Shown here in pieces: positions 36,573-45,362 of a stretch of DNA of 64,000 nt. The DNA is from Mucilaginibacter saanensis (GTDB taxonomy: Bacteria; Bacteroidota; Bacteroidia; Sphingobacteriales; Sphingobacteriaceae): NCBI RefSeq assembly GCF_014200575.1, contig NZ_JACHBZ010000017.1, forward strand, positions 67,488 to 131,487, in the 5' to 3' direction. The first letter of the stretch is position 1. Each line of letters begins with the position of its first letter. A program made the position numbers and the translations under genes. Below the pieces are notes generated by a model. It worked only from the letters and a program-made list of their open reading frames with translations, was not told the DNA's origin and did not search any database.

Positions 36573-37337
36573 TTAAAATCTCCTGCCCACGATAATTTTA
36601 ATAATAGCCTTATCAGCACTTGAAGTAAAGCCATAACCTATTCCCCCATTAAATTCCCATTGTGGATCAAAATTCAGATCCGTTGCTACGAATAACTGGT
36701 GATCCTGCTGTTTGAAAGCATCATAATGGAAAAAGGGACCGGTACTGCCATAATATTCTAATCCGAGGGCAACAACTTTGGTTACATCATAGCTGCCTTT
36801 AACATTGGGTGAAAAGGTAAATCCGCGGTTTTCATCCGGGCCTTTAAAGCTTTTCTCCAGCGTTGGGTTAACCGAAATATATAATTTATTCCATTTTTTA
36901 TCTACTATAGGTCTTATTTCCAGCGTGCTTGTATTGGCCGAAAATGCACTTTTCTGAAAGCCAAATTCGGTTGAAACACTTACACCCACAGGCCAGTTCC
37001 AACTCTGTGGCGCAGCAACCCTGGGCCGGATATGAGAGCCTACATAAGCCGAGCGACCTGCATCGCCTATGGAATTAAAAAAATAAAAACCGGTTTCAAA
37101 CCAAGAAGTCCAACCATGTGTTATCTCAATAGTTTCGTGTTCTACATGATTTGTCGGAAGCTCGCCATTGGTTACAGTTTTACTTCCATTAATTGTAAAA
37201 TTGCTATGTAGTTCAACCATGGTTTTACCTTTTTCAACTGTTTCAGATCCATAAACTTGAATCTCATAATTGTCCTGTGCTTTAAGATTAAGAAAAGAAA
37301 AAACAAGGATCAGCAAGCATATATATTTCATTAGCAT
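36573..37337 (-). CDS. Outer membrane beta-barrel protein (transporter-like)
   Basis: The 254-residue protein has a signal peptide ending near LNLKAQ, and then alternating amphipathic strands with a C-terminal aromatic (VGRRF). Segments such as HSNFTINGSKTV, EITHGWTSWFETGFYFF and RGFTFSPNVKGSYDVTKVVALGLEYYG resemble the MetA/phenol-type outer membrane barrels of Bacteroidota. It lies downstream of the two-component genes in the same direction (144 bp gap). Substrate unknown. Confidence 0.7.
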   Translation of the reverse strand: MLMKYICLLILVFSFLNLKAQDNYEIQVYGSETVEKGKTMVELHSNFTINGSKTVTNGELPTNHVEHETIEITHGWTSWFETGFYFFNSIGDAGRSAYVGSHIRPRVAAPQSWNWPVGVSVSTEFGFQKSAFSANTSTLEIRPIVDKKWNKLYISVNPTLEKSFKGPDENRGFTFSPNVKGSYDVTKVVALGLEYYGSTGPFFHYDAFKQQDHQLFVATDLNFDPQWEFNGGIGYGFTSSADKAIIKIIVGRRF

Positions 37338-37481
37338 TTGGCTTTAAAACGCGTGTAAATCACATTCGCCCTAAAACTAAAGCTGTAATCTGAAGCAAAA
37401 TTGAAGTTGGTCGCTGAGTTTTAATTGTATGATAAAAGTGACAAAACAAGAACATTGCCAAAGCTAATTGACTACAATTTG

Positions 37482-38732
37482 TTAAAATATGAGCATAAAA
37501 GTGTGCCATCCGGATTCATAATTGTAATGAATCGTATATCCGTAATGCTGGCAGATATTTTTAACCAACGTTAATCCCAAGCCGGTACCTTGTGATTCCT
37601 TGCCTTTTTGAAAACGCTCGAAGATCAATTGCTCATTTAATGAATGATTAGCCCCGGTATTCTTAATGGATAATTGCTCTCTGTTCAATTCGATAATAAT
37701 AACGCCACCGGGGTTATTGTGTCTGATCGCATTGCTGAACAGATTATTTAATAAAATATCAATCAGGTATTTGCTGGCTAACACCTGCTTGGGCTGCAGG
37801 TTAGGCTTAAACGAAAGATCTTTGGTTTGCATTAGCTCTTGAAACTGCAGCATTTTTTCGGACAGCACAACCTCAAGGTTTATTGGCACTTCATCAGTGA
37901 TCAGTTTATTTTCCAATTTTGCCAGCAATAATAGAGATTGGTTAAGCCGGCTGGATTTATTGATCGAGCTGTAAATGTCCGTGATCTGTGCCAGCTGTTC
38001 TGCATTTAATGTTTCATCTTGGATCAGGGTATCCAGCTTTGTCGTGACAACTGCCAGCGGTGTCATCATTTCATGGGAGGCATTCTCCGTAAATTGCTTC
38101 AGGTTCAAATAATCATGAGTTACCCTTAAAGACATCTCCCGGATGGCTTCGTTCAGTTCAGCAAATTCCTCCACCTTGCTTGGTTTTCCTTTAAACTGGT
38201 CAACATCGGCGATATTGAATTGCTTGATCTCTTTCAATGTTAACTGAAATGGTTTCCAGAGTCCGTTGAGCATATACTTATTGGTGATAAATAGCACCAA
38301 TAACAAGCCAGTAAGCAGGGCTAGTGTAATGATGGTAATAACTTCTATGAGATATTTTTGCCCCGCTCTGGAAATAGTGATAACAACTTTGTAATTCGCA
38401 TCCTTTAATTTGACCAGGTCTTCAACCGCACGCCCTGCTTCTTTCCGTTGCTCTTTTGGATTGAAATATGTGGTATCAAAAAAACGTTTCTGTAATTCCT
38501 GCTCATTAGTTCTGATAAACACTGCATGATCTTTATCGAGATCATACTGTTGAGGGTCGTGATTACTGCTCCTTACATACTCTTCTGCTTCTGACAATTG
38601 CTGCTGTAGTCCCTGATCCAGTTGTTGCTGGGCAATGTAATTAATAGCAAAATAATAGATAACCGCCCCGGCCAGTAAAACGGTTAAGGTAATGTAAATA
38701 CTCGTCCTGGTATAATGTGCCGATAACTTCAT
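37482..38732 (-). CDS. Sensor histidine kinase
   Basis: The 416-residue kinase has TM1 (about 10-30), an extracytoplasmic segment of about 100 residues, TM2 (about 128-149), a linker, the H-box ENASHEMMTPLAV (His220), an N-box (LLNNLFSNAIRHN), and the G-box FQKGKESQGTGLGLTLVKN. Its start overlaps the stop of the response regulator gene by 1 bp, so the two are translationally coupled. The periplasmic domain matches nothing recognised; the signal is unknown. Confidence 0.93.
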   Translation of the reverse strand: MKLSAHYTRTSIYITLTVLLAGAVIYYFAINYIAQQQLDQGLQQQLSEAEEYVRSSNHDPQQYDLDKDHAVFIRTNEQELQKRFFDTTYFNPKEQRKEAGRAVEDLVKLKDANYKVVITISRAGQKYLIEVITIITLALLTGLLLVLFITNKYMLNGLWKPFQLTLKEIKQFNIADVDQFKGKPSKVEEFAELNEAIREMSLRVTHDYLNLKQFTENASHEMMTPLAVVTTKLDTLIQDETLNAEQLAQITDIYSSINKSSRLNQSLLLLAKLENKLITDEVPINLEVVLSEKMLQFQELMQTKDLSFKPNLQPKQVLASKYLIDILLNNLFSNAIRHNNPGGVIIIELNREQLSIKNTGANHSLNEQLIFERFQKGKESQGTGLGLTLVKNICQHYGYTIHYNYESGWHTFMLIF

Positions 38733-39406
38733 TAACCTATAAATTTATAACCAAGTCCATAAATGGAAGTTAAATAGTCTTTACCGCCTGCATCCAGTAG
38801 TTTTCTGCGTAGGTTTTTGATGTGTGTATAAATAAAATCAAAGTTATCATGCATATCCATCTCATCTCCCCATAAATGTTCAGCAATAGCATTTTTAGAG
38901 ATAACCTTTCCCTTATTGGCAATAAAATACAATAACATATCATATTCCTTCCTGGTGAGGATAATAGCGGTTTCATTAACTTCAACCGTCCGGCCCTGTA
39001 CATCGATGGTAATCTCGTTAAATATTAACTTATTGTTGGTATTTAAAGTCTTTCGGCGATAAACTGCCATCAGGCGTGCCTTGAGTTCTGCTAAATGAAA
39101 AGGTTTGGTCAGGTAGTCATCTGCCCCGACATCCAGTCCCTTCAATTTATCCTCCAGGGAGTTCCTGGCAGATATGATCAATACCCCTTCGTTCTTCTGG
39201 TTGGTCCGAAGGTATGCCAGTACATCGAACCCTTCTCCGTCAGGCAGTCCGATATCCAGCAAAACACAATCATAATCATAGTCTGATAGTTTCTGCAGTG
39301 CCGAATTCAGCGCGCTACAGCTCTCGCAGATATTGCCATCTACATTCAAATAGTTTGTGATGTTCTCACGTAAACTTTGCTCGTCTTCTATTACCAGGAT
39401 TTTCAA
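38732..39406 (-). CDS. OmpR/PhoB-type response regulator
   Basis: The receiver domain has the acidic pair IEDE, phosphoacceptor Asp51 in VLLDIGLPDGEGF, ISARNS, and the conserved YLTKPF. The C-terminal winged helix is IILTRKEYDMLLYFIANKGKVISKNAIAEHLW to IYTHIKNLRRKLLDAG. It is first in the operon with the kinase. Targets are not visible; the outer membrane protein downstream is a candidate. Confidence 0.95.
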   Translation of the reverse strand: MKILVIEDEQSLRENITNYLNVDGNICESCSALNSALQKLSDYDYDCVLLDIGLPDGEGFDVLAYLRTNQKNEGVLIISARNSLEDKLKGLDVGADDYLTKPFHLAELKARLMAVYRRKTLNTNNKLIFNEITIDVQGRTVEVNETAIILTRKEYDMLLYFIANKGKVISKNAIAEHLWGDEMDMHDNFDFIYTHIKNLRRKLLDAGGKDYLTSIYGLGYKFIG

Positions 39407-39611
39407 GGCTGCTTTTATTCAAATGTAATGCCCAAAATTGAAGAGAACCTGAAGTATATGCGTCCTGTAATTTTATTAATAGTGCAACTACAGATTTACT
39501 TCATATTCATTCAGTAATTTACAAACAATTCAAATGCTATGTGCGATAAATTGGGATGCTCAAAAAGAAAGTTCCATCCCTAAGCAAAGCCTGCACTAAT
39601 TCAAAATCAAT

Positions 39612-40289
39612 ATGACAACAATCGAACCGGTGCGGAAAGACATACAGCGTCAGGGACATATTAAAAAATATTCGGCTTCCCTGCGTCTATGGCATTGGGC
39701 CAATACCATCGTTATCAGCGGTTCACTGCTTACTGTACTGATCAATTCAACTATTACGGATGAAAGGCCCGTATCAGCTCTGGTCAAAAATGAATTGAAG
39801 AACGCCAGTGCCATGGTAAGCGATGAGCAGGCTGGTTCAGTTGCACACGCGCTTGGCGATAGGGTTTGGAGTATACACATCTATTTTGGGTATGTATTAG
39901 TTGGTTTGCTTTTATTCCGCTTAGCTCTTGAGTTTTTTCAGCTGGCCGATCAAAAGTTCATTCGTAAAATGAAAAGTGCTTACAGGCAATTTCAATCGAC
40001 AAAAAAGGAAAGAGAGCTGGTAAAACACGAGCTTACTGTAAAAGCTATCTATGCTGTGTTTTATATTTTACTCCTGGTTATGGCTGTAACCGGTTTGTTT
40101 TTGGCATTTGAAGATCTGTTAGCGCCCTTCAAGTCTATCAGACACAGCGTTAAAGAAGTGCATGGGTTTTGTATGTACCTGATCCTTGCTTTCATCTTTG
40201 TTCATCTTGCTGGTGTTTTTTTAGCAGAACGTAAGGATAATAAAGGTATCGTTTCTGATATGATTAACGGCGGAGGTGACCATCAATAA
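39612..40289 (+). CDS. Cytochrome b561-type membrane protein (cytochrome b/b6 domain)
   Basis: The 225-residue protein has four transmembrane helices, with histidines placed as in Ni/Fe-hydrogenase-type b cytochromes: RLWHWANT near residue 28, WSIHIYFGY, VKEVHGFCMY and FVHLAGVFL. It would bind two b hemes and move electrons between quinol and a periplasmic partner. It converges with the DUF3570/ApbE cluster rather than sharing its operon; the nearness is suggestive but not proof of a joint role. Confidence 0.85.
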   Translation: MTTIEPVRKDIQRQGHIKKYSASLRLWHWANTIVISGSLLTVLINSTITDERPVSALVKNELKNASAMVSDEQAGSVAHALGDRVWSIHIYFGYVLVGLLLFRLALEFFQLADQKFIRKMKSAYRQFQSTKKERELVKHELTVKAIYAVFYILLLVMAVTGLFLAFEDLLAPFKSIRHSVKEVHGFCMYLILAFIFVHLAGVFLAERKDNKGIVSDMINGGGDHQ

Positions 40290-40323
40290 TCATTTTCTGG
40301 TGATCAGCTTAGCCAGCAAGAAT

Positions 40324-40355
40324 GTGACGATCAAGGCAGCTACCCTGATCGTCAC
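40324..40355. terminator. Hairpin between convergent cytochrome b and DUF3570 genes
   Basis: GTGACGATCA (40324-40333) and TGATCGTCAC (40346-40355) form a perfect 10-bp stem. No long T-run; likely a shared terminator for convergent transcripts. Confidence 0.6.
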
Positions 40356-40363
40356 TCGGTTAA

Positions 40364-41587
40364 CTATTTGAACTTCATGGCCAGGGTTACAATATTTGAA
40401 TTCAGGCCGGTAGAACGCATATAGTGGCCGGCCCTGATCTCCAATGAATTGAAATGCTGCCAGCCAAATACACCCGTTGGAGGCGATAGCCTGATATTAG
40501 CCCCAACAAAATTGCTGTGTAAGGTAGACAGATCATAATCACTGGTGTAATAGGTATCCGTAGGATTGTGTTGTCCGTAAGGAGCGAAATAGCGCGTGCC
40601 TTGCTGGGTATTATAGCGGTAATAAGGGCTCACCGATACAAATGAAGTCAGCTTAACAGGTATTTCCACTTCGGCAGTATGTGCCCGGATGCCCCAGTTA
40701 TCCATATAATACCGGTAAAATGTCCTGATCACAAAATGATCATCCAGGAAGTAATTAAACCGCACCGCTATAGGGAGCTTGTACCGGCTGCCCGGCAGAT
40801 TTTCTACCCGTTCAGATCCATCGGTAAAATAATCACGCTGGTATTTAGTGGCCAGCAAGCCATGCTGATAAGAAGGTTCGATGATCAGTAAGGCCTGCAG
40901 CCGCGAGGTCAGCACCTGTGACAGGGAGAACGAAGTACTGAATGAATTGCGCGGACTATGGTCAACCGGTCCTTTACCTTCACGATCTGATCCTGAACCA
41001 TAGCCCGGCGGTCGCAGTTCAACCGGTAATATCACTTTCCAGGTATCCAGGAAAACCATGCCCTTAAAATCAAACTGGGTATTTTTATCTTTAGACACCC
41101 GTGTAAGATTTATCCCACCGCCGAAAGACTGATAATCGAACTCATGCGAATAAGATCCTGTTAACCCGAAAGCATTACCGGTTTTGTCGTTTGAAACTGT
41201 CCAGTTCAAAGATGGATATACACGGGTATCCTGCCTTGAGGCGGAGGATATGCTGTTTGGGTCGATTTTATCTGACGATGCTGAAGTATAATGATCTACC
41301 CCCAGTTCAAATGTAAAGGTGTGTTTTTTTCCGCTGGCGCCATATTTTGATAACTGTAGATCAAAGGTATTGGCAAAGTCGGTCAGCTTTTCAGTTCCGA
41401 TACCGCCAGTAACCGCGGAATTATTGCCATCCTGGTGATAGTAAGCCGAGATGATGTTGATCTCTTCAATTTTAAGTTTACGGGCTTCATAATTACTGCT
41501 GTCCTTAACCGGTAATGTTTTGGTTTGCGCATGTGAAGCCACTATCCCTAAATATAGGGCGGCAACACACAGGTATATTCTTCTCAT
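40364..41587 (-). CDS. DUF3570 outer membrane beta-barrel protein
   Basis: A signal peptide (LGIVASHAQ) is followed by a strand-rich protein with DUF3570 features: EEINIISAYYHQDGNNSAVTGGIGTEKLTDFANTFDLQ, ELGVDHYTSASSDKIDP, and a barrel-like C-terminus (EIRAGHYMRSTGLNSNIVTLAMKFK). It is the last gene of a four-gene operon with a thioredoxin-like protein, an ApbE-type flavin transferase and a DUF4266 lipoprotein; this set is conserved in several phyla and has been linked to extracytosolic flavin-based redox chemistry. The exact function is unknown. Confidence 0.88.
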   Translation of the reverse strand: MRRIYLCVAALYLGIVASHAQTKTLPVKDSSNYEARKLKIEEINIISAYYHQDGNNSAVTGGIGTEKLTDFANTFDLQLSKYGASGKKHTFTFELGVDHYTSASSDKIDPNSISSASRQDTRVYPSLNWTVSNDKTGNAFGLTGSYSHEFDYQSFGGGINLTRVSKDKNTQFDFKGMVFLDTWKVILPVELRPPGYGSGSDREGKGPVDHSPRNSFSTSFSLSQVLTSRLQALLIIEPSYQHGLLATKYQRDYFTDGSERVENLPGSRYKLPIAVRFNYFLDDHFVIRTFYRYYMDNWGIRAHTAEVEIPVKLTSFVSVSPYYRYNTQQGTRYFAPYGQHNPTDTYYTSDYDLSTLHSNFVGANIRLSPPTGVFGWQHFNSLEIRAGHYMRSTGLNSNIVTLAMKFK

Positions 41588-41602
41588 ATCGGCAACTATC
41601 TT

Positions 41603-41830
41603 TTAGTTACATCCACAGCCACCGCCACTTTTTCCACCATTAGCCCCCGAACCGCCTTCACGGTACAGTTGAAAACTTTGTTCAAACTTTTGCGACTTAC
41701 GGGCAGAAAGCTCCATCTCCGCGTCGTTTAACCTGTTCTTTTGGTAAGCTTTTACTGATGAACATGAGCTTAATCCAAGAGCCGGTATACTGCCGACCAG
41801 CAATAATTTAATTAGGGGTAACTTTTTCAT
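41603..41830 (-). CDS. DUF4266 small lipoprotein with C-terminal GGGCGCN
   Basis: The 75-residue precursor has a signal peptide with the lipobox GLSSC, then the DUF4266 core VKAYQKNRLNDAEMELSARKSQKFEQSFQLYREGG, and a Gly-rich tail ending GGGCGCN. After lipidation about 52 residues remain, so it is a tiny anchored peptide whose tail offers two cysteines separated by one Gly. The neighbours suggest a redox or metal-handling role. It lies 3 bp from the ApbE gene and 15 bp from the DUF3570 gene. Confidence 0.88.
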   Translation of the reverse strand: MKKLPLIKLLLVGSIPALGLSSCSSVKAYQKNRLNDAEMELSARKSQKFEQSFQLYREGGSGANGGKSGGGCGCN

Positions 41831-41833
41831 GTG

Positions 41834-42790
41834 CTAATTTTTGACGTTAATATTTCTGGACGTATAAAGGCGATTGTCGTCATCAATAATGACGCAGGCG
41901 AGTTGTTGTAGTTGGTTTACCAGATCAAGCCCCACGCGAATACCCATCACCGTTACCGGTGTGGCCATGGCATCAGCAAACTCTGCGCTTGGGCAAATGA
42001 TACTTACGCTTTTGATGCCGCTTACTGGCAGGCCGGTTTTAGGATCGATGGTATGCGAATATTTTTTACCGTTGATAATAGCATACTTCTCATAGTTACC
42101 GGATGTAGCAATGGCCATATTGCTGATATTAAGTGTAGAAAATGGCGTCATCTGCTTATCGGGGTCAGCAATAGCAATCGTCCAGGGGTTACCATTAGGC
42201 TGTGTTCCCCAGGTGATTAAGTCACCAGCTGCATTCACGATCCCGCTGACTACACCATTTTGTTGCAAAATAATTTTAGCACGATCAGCCGCATAACCTT
42301 TTCCGATACCACCAAAACCTATGCGCATCCCTTTTTCCTTTAGGAAAACTGTTACGTTAGCAGGATCAAGAATGACATTCCTGTAATTGATCAGTCCAAC
42401 GGATTTACGTGCGGTTTCAGCATCAGGTAATGCTTTCATATTAACATCGAAGTTCCAGAGGCTTTTATCTATCGAACCGTACGTAATATCGAATGCTCCT
42501 TGGGTCAGTTCTGATATTTTAAGGGAACGTTCAATTAACTGGAAAACTTCGGGGTCAATTTTTACTGGCCTGACACCTGCTGCTGCATTGATCTGATTGG
42601 TCTGACTGTCATCGCTAAAAGTCGTCAGTAACTTTTCGATACGGCTGATCTCAGCCACTGCTAAGTCAATACGACTATTTGCCCAATCAGCATCATCGCT
42701 TACCACACTGATCTCAAACCGGTTTCCCATCAGTTTCAAGATTCGCTTATGCACTGTTTGGGCTTTTTCTATCGTTTCAATGATTGGCAT
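41834..42790 (-). CDS. apbE: ApbE-like FAD:protein FMN transferase
   Basis: Family motifs are visible: LMGNRFEISVV, LTTFSDDSQTNQIN, LTQGAFDITYGSI, GFGGIGKGYAADRA, VNAAGDLITWGTQP, MAIATSGNYEKY and YSHTIDPKTGLPV. It would transfer FMN from FAD to a Thr or Ser of a target protein. The ATG at 42790 is preferred; it overlaps the thioredoxin-like gene by 14 bp. No signal peptide or lipobox is present with this or the longer start at 42835, unlike most periplasmic ApbE proteins. No neighbour shows a clear SGAT-type flavinylation site. Confidence 0.9.
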   Translation of the reverse strand: MPIIETIEKAQTVHKRILKLMGNRFEISVVSDDADWANSRIDLAVAEISRIEKLLTTFSDDSQTNQINAAAGVRPVKIDPEVFQLIERSLKISELTQGAFDITYGSIDKSLWNFDVNMKALPDAETARKSVGLINYRNVILDPANVTVFLKEKGMRIGFGGIGKGYAADRAKIILQQNGVVSGIVNAAGDLITWGTQPNGNPWTIAIADPDKQMTPFSTLNISNMAIATSGNYEKYAIINGKKYSHTIDPKTGLPVSGIKSVSIICPSAEFADAMATPVTVMGIRVGLDLVNQLQQLACVIIDDDNRLYTSRNINVKN

Positions 42791-43214
42791 TCGCAAAAGG
42801 TTTAATCTGGTCAATAAACTGGTCGGGGGTTTCATCAGGGTATCCGTCCCATTCCTTTAATACTTTACCATGCTCATCAACCAGCAAGGTAAAGGGAAAC
42901 TTACCATCGGGGTTATATTTGTCGGCCAGGGTTTCGTTTAGCTTTACCTGTTCTTTGCTCAGTTGATTTTTCTTTTGCCGGGGGAAATCGGCACGAACCA
43001 AGATCAGGTAATCTGCGGCAAAATCATTGAATTTTTCTGATTCCAGGATTTCCTTCCTCAATCTTATGCATGGGCCGCACCAATCGGATCCGGAGAAATT
43101 CACCAGGATTAGTTTATGCGCTGCTGCCGCTTCAGTTTGAGCTTTGTTAAAATCGCCAAGCCACGTAGGGAGATTGGTTGTAAATAGGAAAAGAAAGACT
43201 GTTAATAGTTTCAT
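42777..43214 (-). CDS. Exported thioredoxin-like protein
   Basis: The 145-residue protein starts with a hydrophobic signal (LLTVFLFLFTTNLPTWLG) and has the active site GSDWCGPCIRLRKEIL, then FPFTLLVDEHGKVLKEW with the cis-Pro region. It would reduce or oxidise thiols in the periplasm. It is the first gene of the ApbE/DUF4266/DUF3570 operon and overlaps the ApbE gene. A natural partner would be the Cys pair of the DUF4266 tail; this is inference. Confidence 0.9.
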   Translation of the reverse strand: MKLLTVFLFLFTTNLPTWLGDFNKAQTEAAAAHKLILVNFSGSDWCGPCIRLRKEILESEKFNDFAADYLILVRADFPRQKKNQLSKEQVKLNETLADKYNPDGKFPFTLLVDEHGKVLKEWDGYPDETPDQFIDQIKPFANANH

Positions 43215-43565
43215 TTTAATCTGTTTTTAAGAGAGGGCTCTCAGCGATGTTCCCGTTAAAGTAGTTTGATGCGCCGGAAGCCTTTATAACACTTCAGGAA
43301 CAATAATATCAGGAGATTCTGTAGTTGGCATGAAATTGCCTTCATTTAACAGATTTTAACAAGCTTGGCTTTAACCGATTGCGGTTGTCAAATGTTTATT
43401 GGACGTTGATTGTATCTTACCTGTAATTTGGTACAGTAAAAATACATGGGTCTCATCCTTGTTTAATTAGTCAATTGGCGAACTACAGATTTGCTCCAAA
43501 TTTGAGCTCTAACTTAGGGTGGCTTTTAGGGAGTTACTATCCAGCATATAAGTAAACAGAATCAA
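43215..43565. other. 351-bp divergent intergenic region
   Basis: No gene is seen. It separates the minus-strand ApbE operon from the plus-strand winged-helix gene and should contain both promoters; no exact TAnnTTTG element was found by eye. Confidence 0.4.
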
Positions 43566-43835
43566 ATGATTAATCAATCGCAATTTAGGTCCTCCAAGTC
43601 GCGAATCACTAAACAACAGGAAGAATATAACCGGATAACCGATCAAATTTTATCATATATCAAGAATCTTACGGAGGAAGAGGATGCGGAAACGCTTTGG
43701 TTTGGAATGAGAGCCGTGGGGCATGAATTAAGTATCAGCTCTTTTAATTCGAAGCTAAAAAAGCTGGTAGAAGCTGACCTTGTTGAAAAAAGATCTGTTG
43801 GCTACAATAAACATTTTTACCGATTTATTAAATAA
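43566..43835 (+). CDS. Small winged-helix-like protein of unknown function
   Basis: The 89-residue basic protein reads like a helix-turn-helix: EEYNRITDQILSYIKNLTEEEDAETLWFGMRAVGHELSISSFNSKLKKLVEADLVEKRSVGYNKHFYRFIK. The pattern 'KLKKLVEADLVEKR..GYNKHFYRF' is a typical wing. No family is recognised. It converges with a frame-disrupted gene 28 bp away; both could be remains of an accessory pair. Confidence 0.55.
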   Translation: MINQSQFRSSKSRITKQQEEYNRITDQILSYIKNLTEEEDAETLWFGMRAVGHELSISSFNSKLKKLVEADLVEKRSVGYNKHFYRFIK

Positions 43836-43863
43836 ACCATTTTTCCAAAGAAACCCTTTAGTA

Positions 43864-44318
43864 TTATGCGTTTGAAAGCTGCAGGATAGGCTCAAAAAGT
43901 TTTTTGGCCCGGACATTCCCATAAGTGCTGACCGACAGCTTCAGCTTCCTTTTGTCCATTGACTGGGCTTTGTTCAGTACATTCTTTAATACGGCCTGCC
44001 TGTCTTCTACCAGTTTATCCAAATTATTGACCAGGTCTACCATTAAAAATTCAGGGCTCGCCTTAGTCGGAAAATGTGACTTTATCTGAAAATCGAACTT
44101 ACGGTTGCCCAACATAAATTCACCGTGCCATTTGTGATTATAAACGGTTAGTTTATTATAAAGCTGCGTAGTTCCCACCCCCAGGGTGTTGTAAACATTT
44201 AGAGAGGTTAGCAAAAAACGGTCATCCTTTAAAAATTTACGGACAAGTACTTCCTCTTCCGGCGGTGTTTGGCCGAATACCGTTTCTTAAATTCACGAAT
44301 TTTAATATCAGGTCGCAT
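43864..44318 (-). pseudogene. Frame-disrupted gene, possibly AbiEi-type antitoxin family
   Basis: The conserved part (KLTVYNHKWHGEFMLGNRKFDFQIKSHFP, LMVDLVNNLDKLVEDRQAVL, STYGNVRAKKLFEPIL) has no good start: the frame opens with TTG at 44214, and 24 sense codons (GQTPPEEEVLVRKFLKDDRF and more) continue upstream to an in-frame stop at 44287-44289 without an ATG. A good ATG at 44318 (MRPDIKIREFKKR) lies in another frame that enters this sequence and stops. One indel around 44250-44290 would join them into a protein of about 150 residues. The family resemblance is weak and from memory. It may be a pseudogene or a sequencing error. Confidence 0.6.
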
Positions 44319-44393
44319 ATTACTTATGAGATTTTATGCCAGTAGTTGCTACGATCTGTTCCTGATGCCCAAAGATAGCGCATCATCGTTTTA

Positions 44394-45362
44394 TTAACTA
44401 CGTATCTCACGCCGCATAAAAAAGTAATAAGCAAATGCAAAACACCCTACTGTTGATGCCATTAAACCGCTTACTTGCGGCCATACGATCATGACGCTTT
44501 CCTTAAACGGCAGCGGAGCTGGTATAGCGCCCGCCATTTGCTCCATGGTTACAGGACCAAGGCTGCGAACCGACGGCATCAGTAATGTCGTGACTGCATC
44601 TGAGTAAAGCTGATTCGGGGCGATGCGTTGCAGATTCAAGATAAGATCATTATAACTGATGATTTCGGCCTGGCTAAGATAAGCCGGATCAGGTAAGAAG
44701 GACTTGACAATAAGGTTAATGACAATCTGGTAAAATATCGTAAAGAACAACCAGATCCCGATGGTCGTAAGCGCGGAAGTTGCGGCTTGCTTAAACAGGA
44801 TGGAAAGCATGATAGATAAACTCAACCAAAAAGCCACATAAGCAATAGTGATCACAATAAACCCCAGTATGCGAAGCAGTTCCTGCGGCTCCATACGCAC
44901 GCCAGTCAGTACTAATCCGCCCCCTATCATCAGCAAAGCCAATGCAAAAAACAAACCGCTGACGATCACCAGGGCGCTCACAAATTTGGCCAGCAGCAAA
45001 TTATCCCGGTAGATGGGCTGCGCCATCAGGCGGGTTAAGGTTCCGCTGTTCTGCTCGGAATTAACCGCGTCAAACCCTAAACTGATGCCCAGCAACGGTG
45101 CCAGAAAGCTCAGGAACACATGAAATGGCGGGATGGAATTATCGGTTGTGGTTAACAACTTCAGGTATAAAAAAAGATGATCCGGATCTTTGGTATTTCC
45201 TATTGCTGATTTAATATTCGTCAACGATACGTACATCGCGGCGATAAAAGTAAGAACAATAAGCGCAATCAGTATGCTGAAGCGCCAGCTGCGTACATGA
45301 TCCGCTATTTCCTTGTGAACCATAACGCCGAAAGGCCCCGGATCAGGAGATTGACTTTTCAT
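44394..45362 (-). CDS. ABC-2 type transporter permease
   Basis: The 322-residue protein has six predicted helices and the NosY/ABC-2 pattern: MVHKEIADHVRSWRFSILIALIVLTF, PLLGISLGFDAVNSEQNSGTLTRLMAQPIYRDNLLLAKF. It overlaps the ATPase gene by 4 bp and forms one transporter with it. The substrate is unknown. Confidence 0.92.
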   Translation of the reverse strand: MKSQSPDPGPFGVMVHKEIADHVRSWRFSILIALIVLTFIAAMYVSLTNIKSAIGNTKDPDHLFLYLKLLTTTDNSIPPFHVFLSFLAPLLGISLGFDAVNSEQNSGTLTRLMAQPIYRDNLLLAKFVSALVIVSGLFFALALLMIGGGLVLTGVRMEPQELLRILGFIVITIAYVAFWLSLSIMLSILFKQAATSALTTIGIWLFFTIFYQIVINLIVKSFLPDPAYLSQAEIISYNDLILNLQRIAPNQLYSDAVTTLLMPSVRSLGPVTMEQMAGAIPAPLPFKESVMIVWPQVSGLMASTVGCFAFAYYFFMRREIRS

